Source: Excoecaria cochinchinensis (Eukaryota > Streptophyta > Magnoliopsida > Malpighiales > Euphorbiaceae). From it: a stretch of 64,000 bases of DNA. The stretch lies in the NCBI GenBank assembly GCA_947683425.1, contig CANTUQ010000031.1, positions 6,893,001-6,957,000 of the forward strand, written 5' to 3'. This document shows positions 10,232 to 21,380 of this stretch, one piece after another; within the stretch, counting starts at the first letter, position 1, and every line of letters begins with the position of its first letter. The notes under the pieces were generated by a model. The model was given only the letters and a program-made list of their open reading frames with translations, was not told the DNA's origin and ran no database searches. The translations under genes and the position numbers were made by a program.

Positions 10232-11785
10232 AAAGTAAAATGATAAAATGTAAAATAATAGAACGTGAAAAGAGATAAGGTATGAAAGCATAATACGCAA
10301 AAGTGTAACATGTAAACGCATAATGTCACAGACATTATGTAATATGACATAATATGTAAAAGTATAACGAATAACAGCATAATGTATAAAAAGCCTAAAT
10401 GTGAGGACAGAATCGTAAAATGATATGATTCTGCCAAAAGTAAAATGGCTTGAAAATGTGAAAAGTAACATGAAAATAAGAAGTTATATGAAAAAGGACC
10501 TAAATGAAAGAAAATGAAAAGTTTTGGGTAAAAAAGCAATTTACCCAAATCATAAGCCAAACAAGTCATAATGATAAAAATGACCTGAAAATGTAAAAAG
10601 TATAGTGAAAATGAGAAAATAAATGAAAAAGGGACTTATATGTAAGAAAATTAAAAGTTTAAGGACCAAAACGTAATTTACAGCAAAAACAATTAGTCGT
10701 GAGACTAATTGGCAAATTATAAGCTAAGAAGTGAATAAATGAGAAAATGTAGTAAATAAATGATAAAATTGTACTTAAACGTTAAATGAATGACTAAATT
10801 GTAATTTGACAAAAGTAGGGGCAAAACCGTAATTTAGAGTAAAAGTACACTACTAAGTGACATGTAAATGAAAAGTGAAGGTAAAATGACCATTTCGTAA
10901 AAGTCCAAGGTTCAGGGACTAAAATGTAATTTGCCATGAAAATGAGAAATTAAGGACTAATATGTAATTTGTAAGTCAAATGATGATTTAAAATGAAAAA
11001 AAGTAACTAGTGACATTTCCGTAAATAATGTCAAAAGAAGGGTAAAAATGTAATTTTGTTCTGAAATTGATAAAATAAGGACTAAACGATAATTTGTACA
11101 TAATGTGATAAGTGAAATGAATAAAATGATAAAGTGAATGATTAATGAAATTAAATGCAGTGTAAAGACTTAATATAAACCAATATATCAATTGGACACA
11201 AAAGTGACAAATGAGGGACTAAACTGTAAATTTACATGTATAAAATGTAAAAGGAGTGTTAAAAGGATAATATGATTGTGAAAAGAGTAAAGGATAGTGA
11301 TATGAGGTAAAATGAGTGAAGAATGAGCTAATAAGAACTAAAACGAAAGTTTGAGGACTAAATGGTAATATGGCGATTTAGATGCCATTAAGTGAATAAG
11401 AGTGATATGTGTAAGTAAATGCAGTTGGAGTGGAAAAATAGTGATTTAGTTAAATGAAAGAGTTAATTGATAAGTATTGAACCCGTAGCGATTAAATGGT
11501 AATTTGCCAATAAGAAGGGCAAATAAAAGCTTATCGTGTAAAATGACACTAAGTGAGCAATTTAAATGTAACTAGAGAATTGATTAAGTATATAATGTTT
11601 TATGCATGTGTGTGCATAAGTTAGCACTGGAAATTATTAGATTCATAATCACCACTGAGCATATTTAATGCTTAGCACGTAGTTTATTTAACTACGTGTA
11701 GGTACCAAGTGGAGCGTCTGTGGAGCAGGCGTCGCATCAACTTGAGATCAGACTAGACTCTCAAATTGGAGTTAGAAGTAGTATG

Positions 11786-11790
11786 CTATT
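11786..11790. repeat. Target site duplication of Athila-2 (left), CTATT
   Basis: CTATT here and again at 19978-19982, directly flanking the two LTRs. Confidence 0.95.
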
Positions 11791-12633
11791 TGTTGTTGTT
11801 TTTCTAATGATGCAACATACCGCAAGTATACGGTGTACCGCAATAGTACTTTAGATATCGATCCCACGAGGAACGTCTTTACACACTATTACTAATCGAT
11901 TTTAATCTTGTTTACAATGATTAATTAATTTGATGGTTGAATTATAACTACTTAATTTAAACCTAAGTTATGTTTATTAGAAGAAGATAAATAGTATATG
12001 AATGAAGAACTAAACATAATGAATTTGATCCATCATTTTAATTTACATTTATTCATCTTTCATGCAAGCCAAGTTAGAATAAATTTTTAACTCACTCTCT
12101 CGATATGAATTAAAATGCCTAAAACATACAATTAAAATTCTAACTCATAATTTTCATTAATGAATTAGAGGTTTCTAATTACATATTTTAAGAATAGACA
12201 CTAACCTATAGCAATTATCTCAATATACCAATCTCTTAAATATATCTTAATAATGAAATTCTATTAGATGTCAGATAAAGCAAACTCTCGAAGTACTTTA
12301 ACTTGTAAAAATCATACAAAAGATACTAATAGAAAATCTACAATGAAAGACTATTAAAGTAGATGAAAATAGAAAGAATAAAAACATGTAAATTCATGTA
12401 AATTCATTAAAATGATATTCATAGAAATATTGGAGAAGAATTAGAAATAAGAGAATAAGATAAAAGCCTTTCAACCCTTTTCTCAATCTCTTGGAAATAA
12501 ATTTTCCTTCTCCTTGATCTTCTTCTTCAAACCATAAAACTAAATAGAAATTTAACTAAGAAAAATCTATCTTACTAAATACAGAAAAATTACTTAACTA
12601 AAAATTCCTCTTTAAAAATTACAGTTAAACTAA

Positions 12634-12641
12634 TATTTATA
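12634..12641 (-). promoter_or_regulatory. TATA-like box in Athila-2 LTR
   Basis: The minus strand reads TATAAATA, about 770 bases from the LTR start and directly downstream of the dyad cluster. The identical site in the 5' LTR is at 19203-19210, where it would drive the element's transcript. Confidence 0.6.
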
Positions 12642-12758
12642 GATGTTGATTGAAAGTTGATGTCCCTTGAAGATGTCTCTTGGGAATGGTTGCACAATTT
12701 GGTGAAATAAGATGACTTTTCATGTGAATTTTGGCCCAAAACCGTCCAACGGTCGTTT

Positions 12759-13204
12759 CTGTCGCGCTCGCAACGGTGTCGCGATCGCGACAGAACGCAC
12801 TCCTTCTTTTCTTCTTTCTTTCTTTCTCTCGAATTTCTCTTCCTTCTCTGGCCAGTCACGTCGCGTTACTCCCTCTCACGGCGTGTCTTCTTGCGTGTGC
12901 GTGTGGCGTGACTGGCGCTCACGCCTCGCTTCCTCCTCTCCGTTCTCTTCTCTTCTCTTTTCCTTTCCTTTCCTGGCCTCTCTGTGGCGTCACGTCGCGT
13001 GACTGTTGCTCACGGCGTGACTCTTCTTCTTTCTTCTTCTCTTTCCTTTCTTCCTTTCTTTCCTTTCTTTGCTGGCTTCTCGTCACGTCGCGTGACCTTT
13101 GCTCACGGCGTGACTCTTCTCTTGCAGCTCCTTCTCTTCTTTTCCTCCTTCCTCTTCATTCTTCTTAGCAAGTCACGTCACGTGACTCCTGGTCACGGCG
13201 TGAC
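12759..13204 (-). repeat. Dyad cluster in Athila-2 U3 (left LTR)
   Basis: At 12855-13204, four imperfect-to-perfect copies of GTCACG-TCG-CGTGAC or its variant GTCACGTCACGTGAC alternate with TCACG-G-CGTGA, separated by CT-rich spacers. At 12759-12793 lie GTCGCG-CT-CGCAAC and the perfect palindrome GTCGCGATCGCGAC. The whole lies just upstream of the TATA-like box. ORFs of 78-145 codons read through it on the plus strand are antisense to the element and are not genes. Confidence 0.88.
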
Positions 13205-13408
13205 CTGTTCCTCTTCATGATCTTCTCATTCGATTTACTTCTTCTCTTCTTTTCTTCACCTAATAACACAAATAACAACATAAACACTCAACAGATAAAA
13301 ATAAACATAGTTTAAAATATCAATCAAATTTTACAAACAATAGCATGATTAATTGCATAAATTCACACAAAATAAATACTAAATTATACTTCAATTTAAC
13401 TCTTATCA

Positions 13409-13447
13409 AATTCCCCCACACTTAACCCTTGCTTGTCCTCAAGCAAG
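13409..13447 (-). other. Polypurine tract of Athila-2 with adjoining hairpin
   Basis: The minus strand reads TAAGTGTGGGGGAATT immediately before the 3' LTR (13409-13424), the plus-strand primer site. Next to it, 13428-13447 forms a perfect hairpin with 8-bp arms CTTGCTTG / CAAGCAAG and a 4-base loop (TCCT on the plus strand). A second module with the same design occurs at 14386-14420. Confidence 0.85.
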
Positions 13448-14385
13448 AGAAAAGACATGAACAAATTCAACAGCCAGTAACATAATTACAAAACAATGTC
13501 CATTCAGCATATACACTAGAGTTGCAAAGATCAACTATCCCAAATACTCACACATATCAGTAAATCAAAATTCAAAATATGCATTAAAAATTCAACAAGT
13601 TTTCTAACTTTACTAGTTCCAACATAAAGAATATAAAGTCTCAAAAACTAAACATGACTTAAAAGAGAGAAAATTGATCATAAAAGTTAAAAATTTAAGA
13701 TTGCTAGTCACCTTTTAGGACAATTGAAGCTCACTTACCCTTAATCAAAACTCATGGCATTTTTAGACTCTTTTTTTTATATTCTTTCTTACATGGATAT
13801 ATATATATTTTTTTTCATTTAATTCCATGCATAGCAAGAGAAGTTAATATGGGTGCGTTTTACGCTCCATCCCATATTTTTGAAAGTTTGAATATACATC
13901 TTGCTATATTTTTTTTTCTTTTTATAACTTAAGTGAGTGCATTTTATGCTCCATCCCACTTTTAACTTTTCTTTTTATTTTTTCAAGTCCTCATCCATTA
14001 TTGAAAAGAAATAAGGGCAAGTATTATGGCTATAGTTTCCATAGGCAACTAGAAACTTAAAATTTTAAACAAAATGAACAAATTCTAACTTTAAAAACAT
14101 GGTAGGTAAAGAGACTAAATAATCTATAATGTTGAAATAAAAAAAACCAAATAACTTGAAAAACTTAAAATACATCTCAAAAATTTTTGAAAAACTGATA
14201 AAAATGAGCATAAAAGATAATAGACTTAACAACCTATATAATATACCAAATAAACAATGCTTCATAATAAAGCTTACTTAAAAGCTTAATTGAAATATAA
14301 AAACACACATAAAAACATTCATACAATTTCCATACATACTACATACTCACAAACTCACAAACATCACAACACACAACACAGTCAC
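13448..14385. other. Athila-2 3' UTR, no gene seen
   Basis: AT-rich, non-coding. It contains a GTGCGTTTTACGCTCCATCCCA phrase (13853 on) that partly recurs near 13932 and otherwise runs of A and T. Frames here are short and without family resemblance. Confidence 0.6.
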
Positions 14386-14420
14386 TCCCCCACACTTAGA
14401 ACCAACATTGTCCTCAATGT
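14386..14420 (-). other. Second polypurine-tract-like module with hairpin
   Basis: TCCCCCACACTTA at 14386-14398 repeats the PPT complement at 13412-13424. The neighbouring 14405-14420 forms a hairpin with 6-bp arms ACATTG / CAATGT and the same TCCT loop. It lies about 70 bases past the ORF-A stop. It could be an extra plus-strand initiation site or a duplicate left by rearrangement. Confidence 0.6.
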
Positions 14421-14488
14421 GAAGGAATGACACACAAAAACAATAAGTACAAGAAACAAATAAAATAAAGAGAAAGAAAACTCCCCTA

Positions 14489-15646
14489 TCATGGTGAAGG
14501 TGGAGGTGAAGGAACCCGAAACCCAACTTGGGTGATGAATTGATCAAACTTGTACTCTAACCTCCTTTGCCTTCTAGCCAAAACAGTTTGCTGATCTTGT
14601 ATATGGTGCAAGTTGCTAAGAATTTGATCAAACATTGCTGGCATATTTTGGCTAGATGAGCCAACTTCAGGTGCAGTAGGAACCTCAGGCATTGAAGCAT
14701 CACCACTAGATTGCTCCTCACCCTCTTCTTCTTCTTGTTCCTCAACTTATGGCGCAGCATTTCCAGCAATATCCCTCCAACATGATCGAGCACGTGCCGG
14801 AATTTCCTGAAAATTATTGCCAACAATTTCTCCACGAACTAACATAGTCTTATTAAAATAATGGCAAGGAAAAACTCTATAATAGGTATCAAGATCAACA
14901 TTTAAATTGTTTGCAATACTAGAAATAACATGTCCATGTGTTAAAGGTGAATCATGCTTATGTACACATTGCAACAATTGACTTATTATCCAAAAAGGCC
15001 AACATACGTCCTTGCGTTTATGTACACACCACATCAAAAACAATTCATTATATGAAACTCTATTGAATTCGGACCTATTAAAAACTAAAGAAGCTAAAAC
15101 TCTATGCAAAATCCAATATCTTAAATCTTTAATAAACATAGATTTAGCATCCCTAGCCCTATAACGAGTTTGCAAATCAGTCAAAAACGTCCAAAATTCA
15201 TGTGGCTTAAACGATTTAGGTGGCTCAGTCAAACCAGCTTGAGAAAATCTAAATATCCTATTCATCATAAAATAGGTTAAAGTATAAGGTGTACCAGCCA
15301 TCCTAAAATCTAACCAATTCTCATTATCATCATTCTTTTTTAATGTGGTATAGAATTCTAAAACTAAATCAGGACGCACATTTTCATGCATAGAGGCAAA
15401 TTTAAACAACCCACATACCCTTAACATATCATTAACTACTTCTAGCATGCCAATTTGATTAAGTAAAGAGTCAGGAAAATACTTACATTGCATCAAATGC
15501 CTATTACGAAGAGTTAAATACCTGCTACCTTCATCTACAGAGAAGATAGGAAATAAGGCACCATAATGAGAAGCAATGTTCACCACTTCAACTTCCTGCT
15601 CTTCTTGCTCAGTTCGAGAAACAGAGGGATTCTTTGTTCTCACCAT
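14489..15646 (-). CDS. ORF-A of Athila-2 (ATHILA ORF-1-like protein with coiled-coil tail)
   Basis: A frame of 386 codons from the ATG at 15646, interrupted by one TAA at 14747-14749 after about 299 residues. The N-terminal domain (about residues 40-275) resembles the plant ATHILA ORF-1 family: LGI/GML-type helix, EFYTTL, FRMAGTPYTLTYF, then LRYWILHRVLAS, NELFLMWCV and HGHVISSIANNL. After the stop come a run of Glu, then a coiled-coil-like stretch (MFDQILSNLHHIQDQQ...) and a Pro-rich end PSPPPSP. The same plan (domain, acidic or Gln-rich linker, coiled coil) is found in ORF-A of Tat-3, and key blocks align. No signal peptide or membrane segment is seen, so an envelope role is not supported. 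The function is not known. The single stop may be a recent mutation, or the 299-residue product may be sufficient. Confidence 0.75.
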
Positions 15647-16847
15647 TTCTGGATGTGTTGGGTAAACAGAAAAGGAAAACTAAAGGGAAGTAAATCTGAT
15701 AACAATAGAAGAAATTAACAAAATCAAATACACAAAAAGAAAACAGAATAGATAAACGAAAAAGTAATGTAAACAGAGAATAACTATAAATGAAATGTGA
15801 TTTAGTTATACATGAACATGCCGAAATTAAATGGGTGTAGGGAAAGAAGAAATGAAAAGAAAAATAAAATGACAAACCTGAATGGATAATGAAAATCACG
15901 TGAGCCCTAAGTCAGTCCTTGGAAGAAAAGAAATAGAAAGCTAAAATGGAGAACAATAAAAACGAAAGGAAAACAGAGTAGGGTAGTTCGAAAGTCTCTG
16001 TGTAAGAAAAAGAAGAAGAAATGAAGAAATATGGCTAATGAAGGTCTTGTATCTCATGACCTGTGTAGGGAGAAATAAAACTAACAGAGACAAATGAAGG
16101 GTTAAGTGAAATAAAGCCAAGGGAAAGAAAAATTGGAAAGGTCACGACTTTTAGGGTTTGAAAATTTTAAGTTCCCGCTTTTAATGTGTTTTAATTCCTA
16201 AATGGTTAGATTAAGTTAATGTAATTGGAATTAAATCATCTAAAGCAGAAAATAAAGCAAAACAAAACAAAATAATATAAAAACAATAAGTGAAATAAGA
16301 AAAGAAAAGAAAAGAAAAGAAAAAATTTAAAATATACCTTATGGACATATCACGCCGTGAGGCAACGTCACGCCTCGTGACGCTTCGCTTACCTGGGAGA
16401 AGAGCTTCAAGCGAAATCCTCAGAGCATCACGGCGTGAGGCAACGTCACGCCTCGTGACGCTTCGGCCTTACCTGGGCGAAGTCCCTCGCCTCAGCCCCT
16501 CACGTCGCGTGAAGGTGCATCACGACGTGCTCCCCTGCAGAAATCACTTGCTGTTGCGATCAATTCCTTCTGTCGCGATCGCGATACTTGTCGCGATCGC
16601 GACAGAAGCCAACGTCTGCAAAACACACATTTTTTTTCTTTTTTTCTTTTTTTATTTAATTATTTTGTTATTAAATTGTTTATAATTTGAACAACTCTAA
16701 TCTTACTAAATTAGCTGTAAAATAAAAACAAATGTATTAGTAACATGAAAATCTATAAAATAAAATATATAAACAAATTGAAAACAAAGAACAAAACATA
16801 AATAAAAATAAAATATCTAAGTAACCTATATAAAAGAACTAGATATA
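15647..16847. other. Gap between gag and ORF-A in Athila-2, no pol
   Basis: The region where a complete Athila carries about 4-5 kb of protease to integrase holds only AT-rich non-coding sequence plus the GC-rich cluster at 16349-16609. No reverse transcriptase or integrase motif was found in any frame. Confidence 0.75.
16349..16609 (-). repeat. Internal dyad cluster upstream of Athila-2 ORF-A
   Basis: The phrase TCACGCCGTGAGGCAACGTC with its continuation is present twice (from 16349 and, as a close copy, from 16429). It is followed by TCACGTCGCGTGA (16500-16512), TTCTGTCGCGATCGCGATAC and GTCGCGATCGCGACAG (16592-16607). These are the same words as in the element's own U3. The cluster lies about 700-960 bases before the ORF-A start on the coding strand, where an internal promoter could be. 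Confidence 0.8.
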
Positions 16848-18212
16848 TCATGGCTTAATATGCTCCCTAGGATTCTCCTCAGTATTGCTTGGAAGGCATC
16901 CTAGATTTCTTGAAGGTAAAGAATTAGCAAGTTGGCCTATTTGAACCTCAAGATTATGAATAGAAGCTGCATGATTTTTAGAAATTTGATCAATTTTTGC
17001 CTCAAGTTTCTTTTGGCTTTCATCTTGAGAATTCATCTTATAATTAATTTCCTCAATAAACTTATCAAGTTTTCCTTCAAAAGCACCAAACCTATCTTGT
17101 GGTTGTTGATATCCTACTCCCCTATTTTGGTTATTATTGTTATTTCCCCATGAAAGGTTAGGATGGTTTCTCCAACCAGGATTATAAGTGTTAGAATAAG
17201 GATTACCACGACCTTAGTTTTGAAGAAAATTAACTTGCTCTTTATTATCTATGCCTAAAGTGCAGTTGCCACTAACATGCCCATTTTCACCACACACATT
17301 GCAAGCATTTGATACATTACCTCCCATGCCTAGGCTATTAACTCTATGAGTTAAAGCCTCAACTTGAGCTTGTAATGCAACCATAGAATCTACTGAATGT
17401 ATCCCCCTAACATTAGAATTATTATAGTCTCTTACTCTTTCAGGAGGCCACATACAGTTATTCATTGCCATTTCTTCCAAAAGCTCATATGCTGCATCAA
17501 TTGTTTTTCTCATTAAAGATCCACGAGCAGCAGCATCAATAGTACCTCTTGTAGTTGAATTTACACCATTATAGAATGTTTGCATCAACAATTCTCTTGG
17601 CAAGTTATGGTGTGGACACATTCTTTGCAATTCCTTAAATCTTTCCCAAGCCTCATATAATGATTCATTATCATTTTGAACAAATGTAGTAATATCCTTT
17701 ATGATTTTTGCAGTTTTGGCCAATGGAAAATATTTTGATAAAAATGCTTGGGCCAATTGGTCCCAAGTAGTTATAGATCCTCTTATTAGGGAATTCAACC
17801 AAGCTTTTGCTTTATCCTTCAAAGTGAATGGAAAAAGCCTAAGTTTGATTGCATCAGCCGAAACCCCATTAATCTTAAAGGTATCACAAATCTCAAGAAA
17901 ATTTGCCAAATGAGCATTTGGATCCTCATTTGCCAAACCATAAAATTGTATACTATTTTGAATCATTTGTAATAATGAAGGCTTAATCTCAAATTGATTG
18001 GCATTTACCGTTGGTCTTACCACTCCTTGTTGAGCACCACTCAAAGCAGGTGTGGCAAAGTCCATCAATCTTGGTGGATTTTCTTCAGCCATGATAATTG
18101 ATCTCCTATTTTTGTTCTTCTTTTTATTGGATTTCCGGTTACTCAATAAAAACCTCTCAATTTCAGGATTTAAAGGCTCAAGCTCTTCTAAAGAACTCCT
18201 TGTACTAGGCAT
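16848..18212 (-). CDS. gag: Athila-2 Gag
   Basis: A frame of 454 codons from ATG 18212 with one in-frame TAA at 17214-17216 (after residue 332). The Gag structural domain (retrotrans_gag type) spans about residues 95-245: HLANFLEICDTFKINGVS, RLFPFTLKDKAKAWL, TTWDQLAQAFLSKYFP and ESLYEAWERFKELQRMCPHH. A CCHC zinc knuckle CNVCGENGHVSGNC lies at residues 304-317. Beyond the stop the frame continues with Asn/Gln-rich sequence and a heptad-like segment, ending NPREHIKP near 16850, where complete Athila polyproteins continue into pol. It would form the particle that packages the RNA. The TAA probably ends most translation after the zinc knuckle, so a particle-forming Gag could still be made. Confidence 0.88.
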
Positions 18213-18335
18213 GAACTTCTAAAATCCTGTAAAAACAAAACACAAAATTAATTTTAAACAAATAAACAAATTAAAACAAAAGAAAATATTGTAATCCAAA
18301 ATCATAAATCAATTTTCACAATGGCATAGAACCGT

Positions 18336-18353
18336 TCCTCGGCAACGGCGCCA
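18336..18353 (-). other. Primer binding site (tRNA-Asp) of Athila-2
   Basis: TCCTCGGCAACGGCGCCA on the plus strand differs at one base from the tRNA-Asp 3' end and from the Athila-1 site. It ends 6 bases from the LTR edge at 18360. Confidence 0.92.
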
Positions 18354-18359
18354 AAAACT

Positions 18360-19977
18360 TGTTGTTGTTTTTCTAATGATGCAACATACCGCAAGTATAC
18401 GGTGTACCGCAATAGTACTTTAGATATCGATCCCACGAGGAATGTCTTTACACACTATTACTAATCGATTTTAATCTTGTTTACAATGATTAATTAATTT
18501 GATGGTTGAATTATAACTACTTAATTTAAACCTAAGTTATGTTTATTAGAAGAAGATAAATAGTATATGAATGAAGAACTAAACATAATGAATTTGATCC
18601 ATCATTTTAATTTACATTTATTCATCTTTCATGCAAGCCAAGTTAGAATAAATTTTTAACTCACTCTCTCGATATGAATTAAAATGCCTAAAACATACAA
18701 TTAAAATTCTAACTCATAATTTTCATTAATGAATTAGAGGTTTCTAATTACATATTTTAAGAATAGACACTAACCTATAGCAATTATCTCAATATACCAA
18801 TCTCTTAAATATATCTTAATAATGAAATTCTATTAGATGTCAGATAAAGCAAACTCTCGAAGTACTTTAACTTGTAAAAATCATACAAAAGATACTAATA
18901 GAAAATCTACAATGAAAGACTATTAAAGTAGATGAAAATAGAAAGAATAAAAACATGTAAATTCATGTAAATTCATTAAAATGATATTCATAGAAATATT
19001 GGAGAAGAATTAGAAATAAGAGAATAAGATAAAAGCCTTTCAACCCTTTTCTCAATCTCTTGGAAATAAATTTTCCTTCTCCTTGATCTTCTTCTTCAAA
19101 CCATAAAACTAAATAGAAATTTAACTAAGAAAAATCTATCTTACTAAATACAGAAAAATTACTTAACTAAAAATTCCTCTTTAAAAATTACAGTTAAACT
19201 AATATTTATAGATGTTGATTGAAAGTTGATGTCCCTTGAAGATGTCTCTTGGGAATGGTTGCACAATTTGGTGAAATAAGATGACTTTTCATGTGAATTT
19301 TGGCCCAAAACCGTCCAACGGTCGTTTCTGTCGCGCTCGCAACGGTGTCGCGATCGCGACAGAACGCGCTCCTTCTTTTCTTCTTTCTTTCTTTCTCTCG
19401 GATTTCTCTTCCTTCTCTGGCCAGTCACGTCGCGTTACTCCCTCTCACGGCGTGTCTTCTCGCGTGTGCGTGTGGCGTGACTGGCGCTCACGCCTCGCTT
19501 CCTCTTCTCCGTTCTCTTCTCTTCTCTTTTCCTTTCCTTTCCTGGCCTCTCTGTGGCGTCACGTCGCGTGACTGTTGCTCACGGCGTGACTCTTCTTCTT
19601 TCTTCTTCTCTTTCCTTTCTTCCTTTCTTTCCTTTCTTTGCTGGCTTCTCATCACGTCGCGTGACCTTTGCTCACGGCGTGACTCTTCTCTTGCAGCTCC
19701 TTCTCTTCTTTTCCTCCTTCCTCTTCATTCTTCTTAGCAAGTCACGTCACGTGACTCCTGGTCACGGCGTGACCTGTTCCTCTTCATGATCTTCTCATTC
19801 GATTTACTTCTTCTCTTCTTTTCTTCACCTAATAACACAAATAACAACATAAACACTCAACAGATACAAATAAACATAGTTTAAAATATCAATCAAATTT
19901 TACAAACAATAGCATGATTAATTGCATAAATTCACACAAAATAAATACTAAATTATACTTCAATTTAACTCTTATCA
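18360..19977 (-). repeat. Athila-2 5' LTR
   Basis: 1618 bp, TG to CA, near-identical to 11791-13408. Differences seen by eye are six transitions and one transversion, several of them at CpG positions inside the dyad cluster. The dyad cluster is at 19328-19773 and the TATA-like box at 19203-19210 (minus strand TATAAATA). Confidence 0.95.
19328..19773 (-). repeat. Dyad cluster in Athila-2 U3 (right LTR)
   Basis: A second copy of the cluster at 12759-13204 at a constant offset of 6569. GTCACG-TCG-CGTGAC and TCACG-G-CGTGA alternate between CT-rich spacers, and GTCGCGATCGCGAC lies at the TATA side. As the 5' LTR this is the copy upstream of the transcribed unit. Confidence 0.88.
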
Positions 19978-19982
19978 CTATT
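19978..19982. repeat. Target site duplication of Athila-2 (right), CTATT
   Basis: Matches 11786-11790 exactly. Confidence 0.95.
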
Positions 19983-21380
19983 GCTATTGAATGTACACAT
20001 AAATTCTGTATTATTGAATTAATTACATGTAATGATAGATATTGTTTACATGGATTAAGATATTAAATGAATATTGAATTGTAATTGCTTGCTCCTGGGT
20101 TGGGCTGTGTGTTTTTGGCTGAATTGCAGGTTTTGGGTAGCTAATGTTATAGATGTTATGCTGCCCAATTTTCATTGAATAGTATATATGTATAAATTGA
20201 GTCTTAATTGAGTGGAATAAGCCATGAATGAGTGAGGAGTAAAATGGTAGAGTGGAACCCTAAGTGGGCCGAATGGTTCAAGAAAAAGAACATGATATGT
20301 TACATGATATACATGTTATATGGCATAGGAAATTGAATAAATGAATGAATTAGAAGTGAAAGGGAAAGTTTAATGAAAAGAAATGCTTGGAAATAGAACG
20401 AGTGACTTAAATGAAATTGTGTTAAAAGCATGTGTAAATGAATAATAAGCTTAGAAAAATGATTAAGAACCTTTAACATGACAATTAGAATGCTAAAATG
20501 AAACTAAAAGAATTTATAAGGTGAAGTACTCACCTTGGCCGAATGGTACCATAGTGTATACTAGGGTATATCTTGAGTATATTTAAAGATTAATAGCCTA
20601 AAATGAATTTAGACATGAAAACAAGTGTCCATAAATTTAGTTGGAATTTATGGAAATTATATGAATATTTTTGAGTATGATATTCCATTATACTCAAAGT
20701 GAAAATAATGAAATACAGTGAAATGATTTGAATTGAATTTATAACTATTGAATGGCTTTCGTATACTTATTATATGAAAATAAGTATATGATGAGAATTG
20801 TGCCTAATTGATCAGAATAGTGATCAATTAGGATATTAAAATGATAATAAAGTGAAAGAAATGAAAATGAAGTGACTGAAATGAAAATGAAAATGTTAAA
20901 GTATGAAAGTACATTAATAAGTTATACGTTATATGATATATGTTATACGTAAACGAAAGCAGATTTGAAAGTCCATTTGAAAAGGTGAATTTTGATAATT
21001 GTGAAAGTTTGCCCTTAGTAGTGGTCTGGCGGGTTAATCTAGTTCAGGATATGTTTGGCTAGCCATAGGGACACCCATACCGCGGTGCAAGTCATGACGA
21101 CTTGCTTTGCTATGACAGATTCGCGATGGTCTCTCATAACCCTCTGTTATATGTCATATGTCACACGTCACACGTCATACGTCATATGTTACATGATGGA
21201 GTGATCCTTCGGGGTCATTCCCTAGTGCAGTGCAGTGGGACTTTGAGGCTTACGTCCCGTATATACAGTTTACAGATTGTCTACCAAGATTGTACTAAGG
21301 GCATAAAAGTGATATGAATGTAAATGATTTGAAAATGTGAAAAGTAAAATGATCAAATGTAACATGCCATAATGTAATAT
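19983..21380 (+). repeat. Mosaic of Del LTR pieces: X (20008-20183) and Y (20184-21380)
   Basis: X matches 21770-21945, inside the Del-2 LTR, at about 95% by eye. Y matches 9025-10231 of Del-1 at about 96%. X and Y are not adjacent in either source, so the join at about 20184 is a rearrangement. Y stops at 21380 exactly where the Del-2 LTR begins. No coding sequence. Confidence 0.75.

Larger units (their letters stand above)
7431..11790 (+). repeat. Del-1: Del/Tekay-like LTR sequence, cut by Athila-2
   Basis: It starts TGTATAG at 7431, straight after Tat sequence. A TATA-like TATAAAA at 8316-8322 is followed by a pyrimidine-rich leader, and the far end (about 11660-11700) carries the GCTTAGCACG...GTGTAGG motif seen near the 3' ends of the Del-3 and Tekay LTRs. 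No long ORF is coding. From 10140 to 11640 it is simple AT-rich sequence full of AAATGTAA and AAAATGA phrases. A GC-richer patch lies at 9900-10040 (ACCGCGGTGC, repeated GTCATACGTCACACGTCAT). Neither a primer site nor the second LTR end is visible, so extent and class are inferred from resemblance. Athila-2 interrupts it at 11791. Confidence 0.6.
11791..13408 (-). repeat. Athila-2 3' LTR
   Basis: It runs TG (11791) to CA (13408), 1618 bp, the same length as the other LTR. In the element's sense it contains a GC-rich dyad cluster (13204-12855), GTCGCG dyads (12793-12759) and a TATA-like TATAAATA (12641-12634), then the AT-rich R/U5. Confidence 0.95.
11791..19977 (-). mobile_element. Athila-2: complete, young, non-autonomous Athila element (gag + ORF-A, no pol)
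   Basis: 8187 bp with two 1618-bp LTRs (11791-13408 and 18360-19977), a 5-bp target duplication CTATT, a tRNA-Asp primer site at 18336-18353 and a polypurine tract at 13409-13424. Order on the minus strand: LTR, PBS, gag (18212-16848), GC-rich dyad cluster (about 16612-16340), ORF-A (15646-14489), a second PPT-like module, PPT, LTR. There is no protease, reverse transcriptase, RNase H or integrase: the Gag frame ends where the pol junction is expected. The LTRs differ at about 7 of 1618 positions by eye (0.43%), six of them transitions. At a rate often used for plant LTRs (1.3e-8 per site per year) that is roughly 0.2 million years. It must have been mobilised by enzymes from another copy. 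Confidence 0.93.

Noticed and set aside
10141..10569. 142-codon minus-strand ORF with a membrane-like composition
   Set aside because: The sequence is low-complexity AAATGTAA repeats of the Del-1 LTR. Cys, Phe and His runs follow from the repeat.
12712..13220. Overlapping plus-strand ORFs of 78-145 codons, also present at 19281-19789
   Set aside because: They are antisense to Athila-2, lie inside both LTR copies, and consist of translated CT-rich and dyad repeats.
14489..15646. Envelope-like gene of Athila-2, because some Athila elements have an env-like ORF at this place
   Set aside because: No signal peptide or transmembrane segment is visible and the sequence aligns with the soluble, coiled-coil ORF-A of Tat elements.
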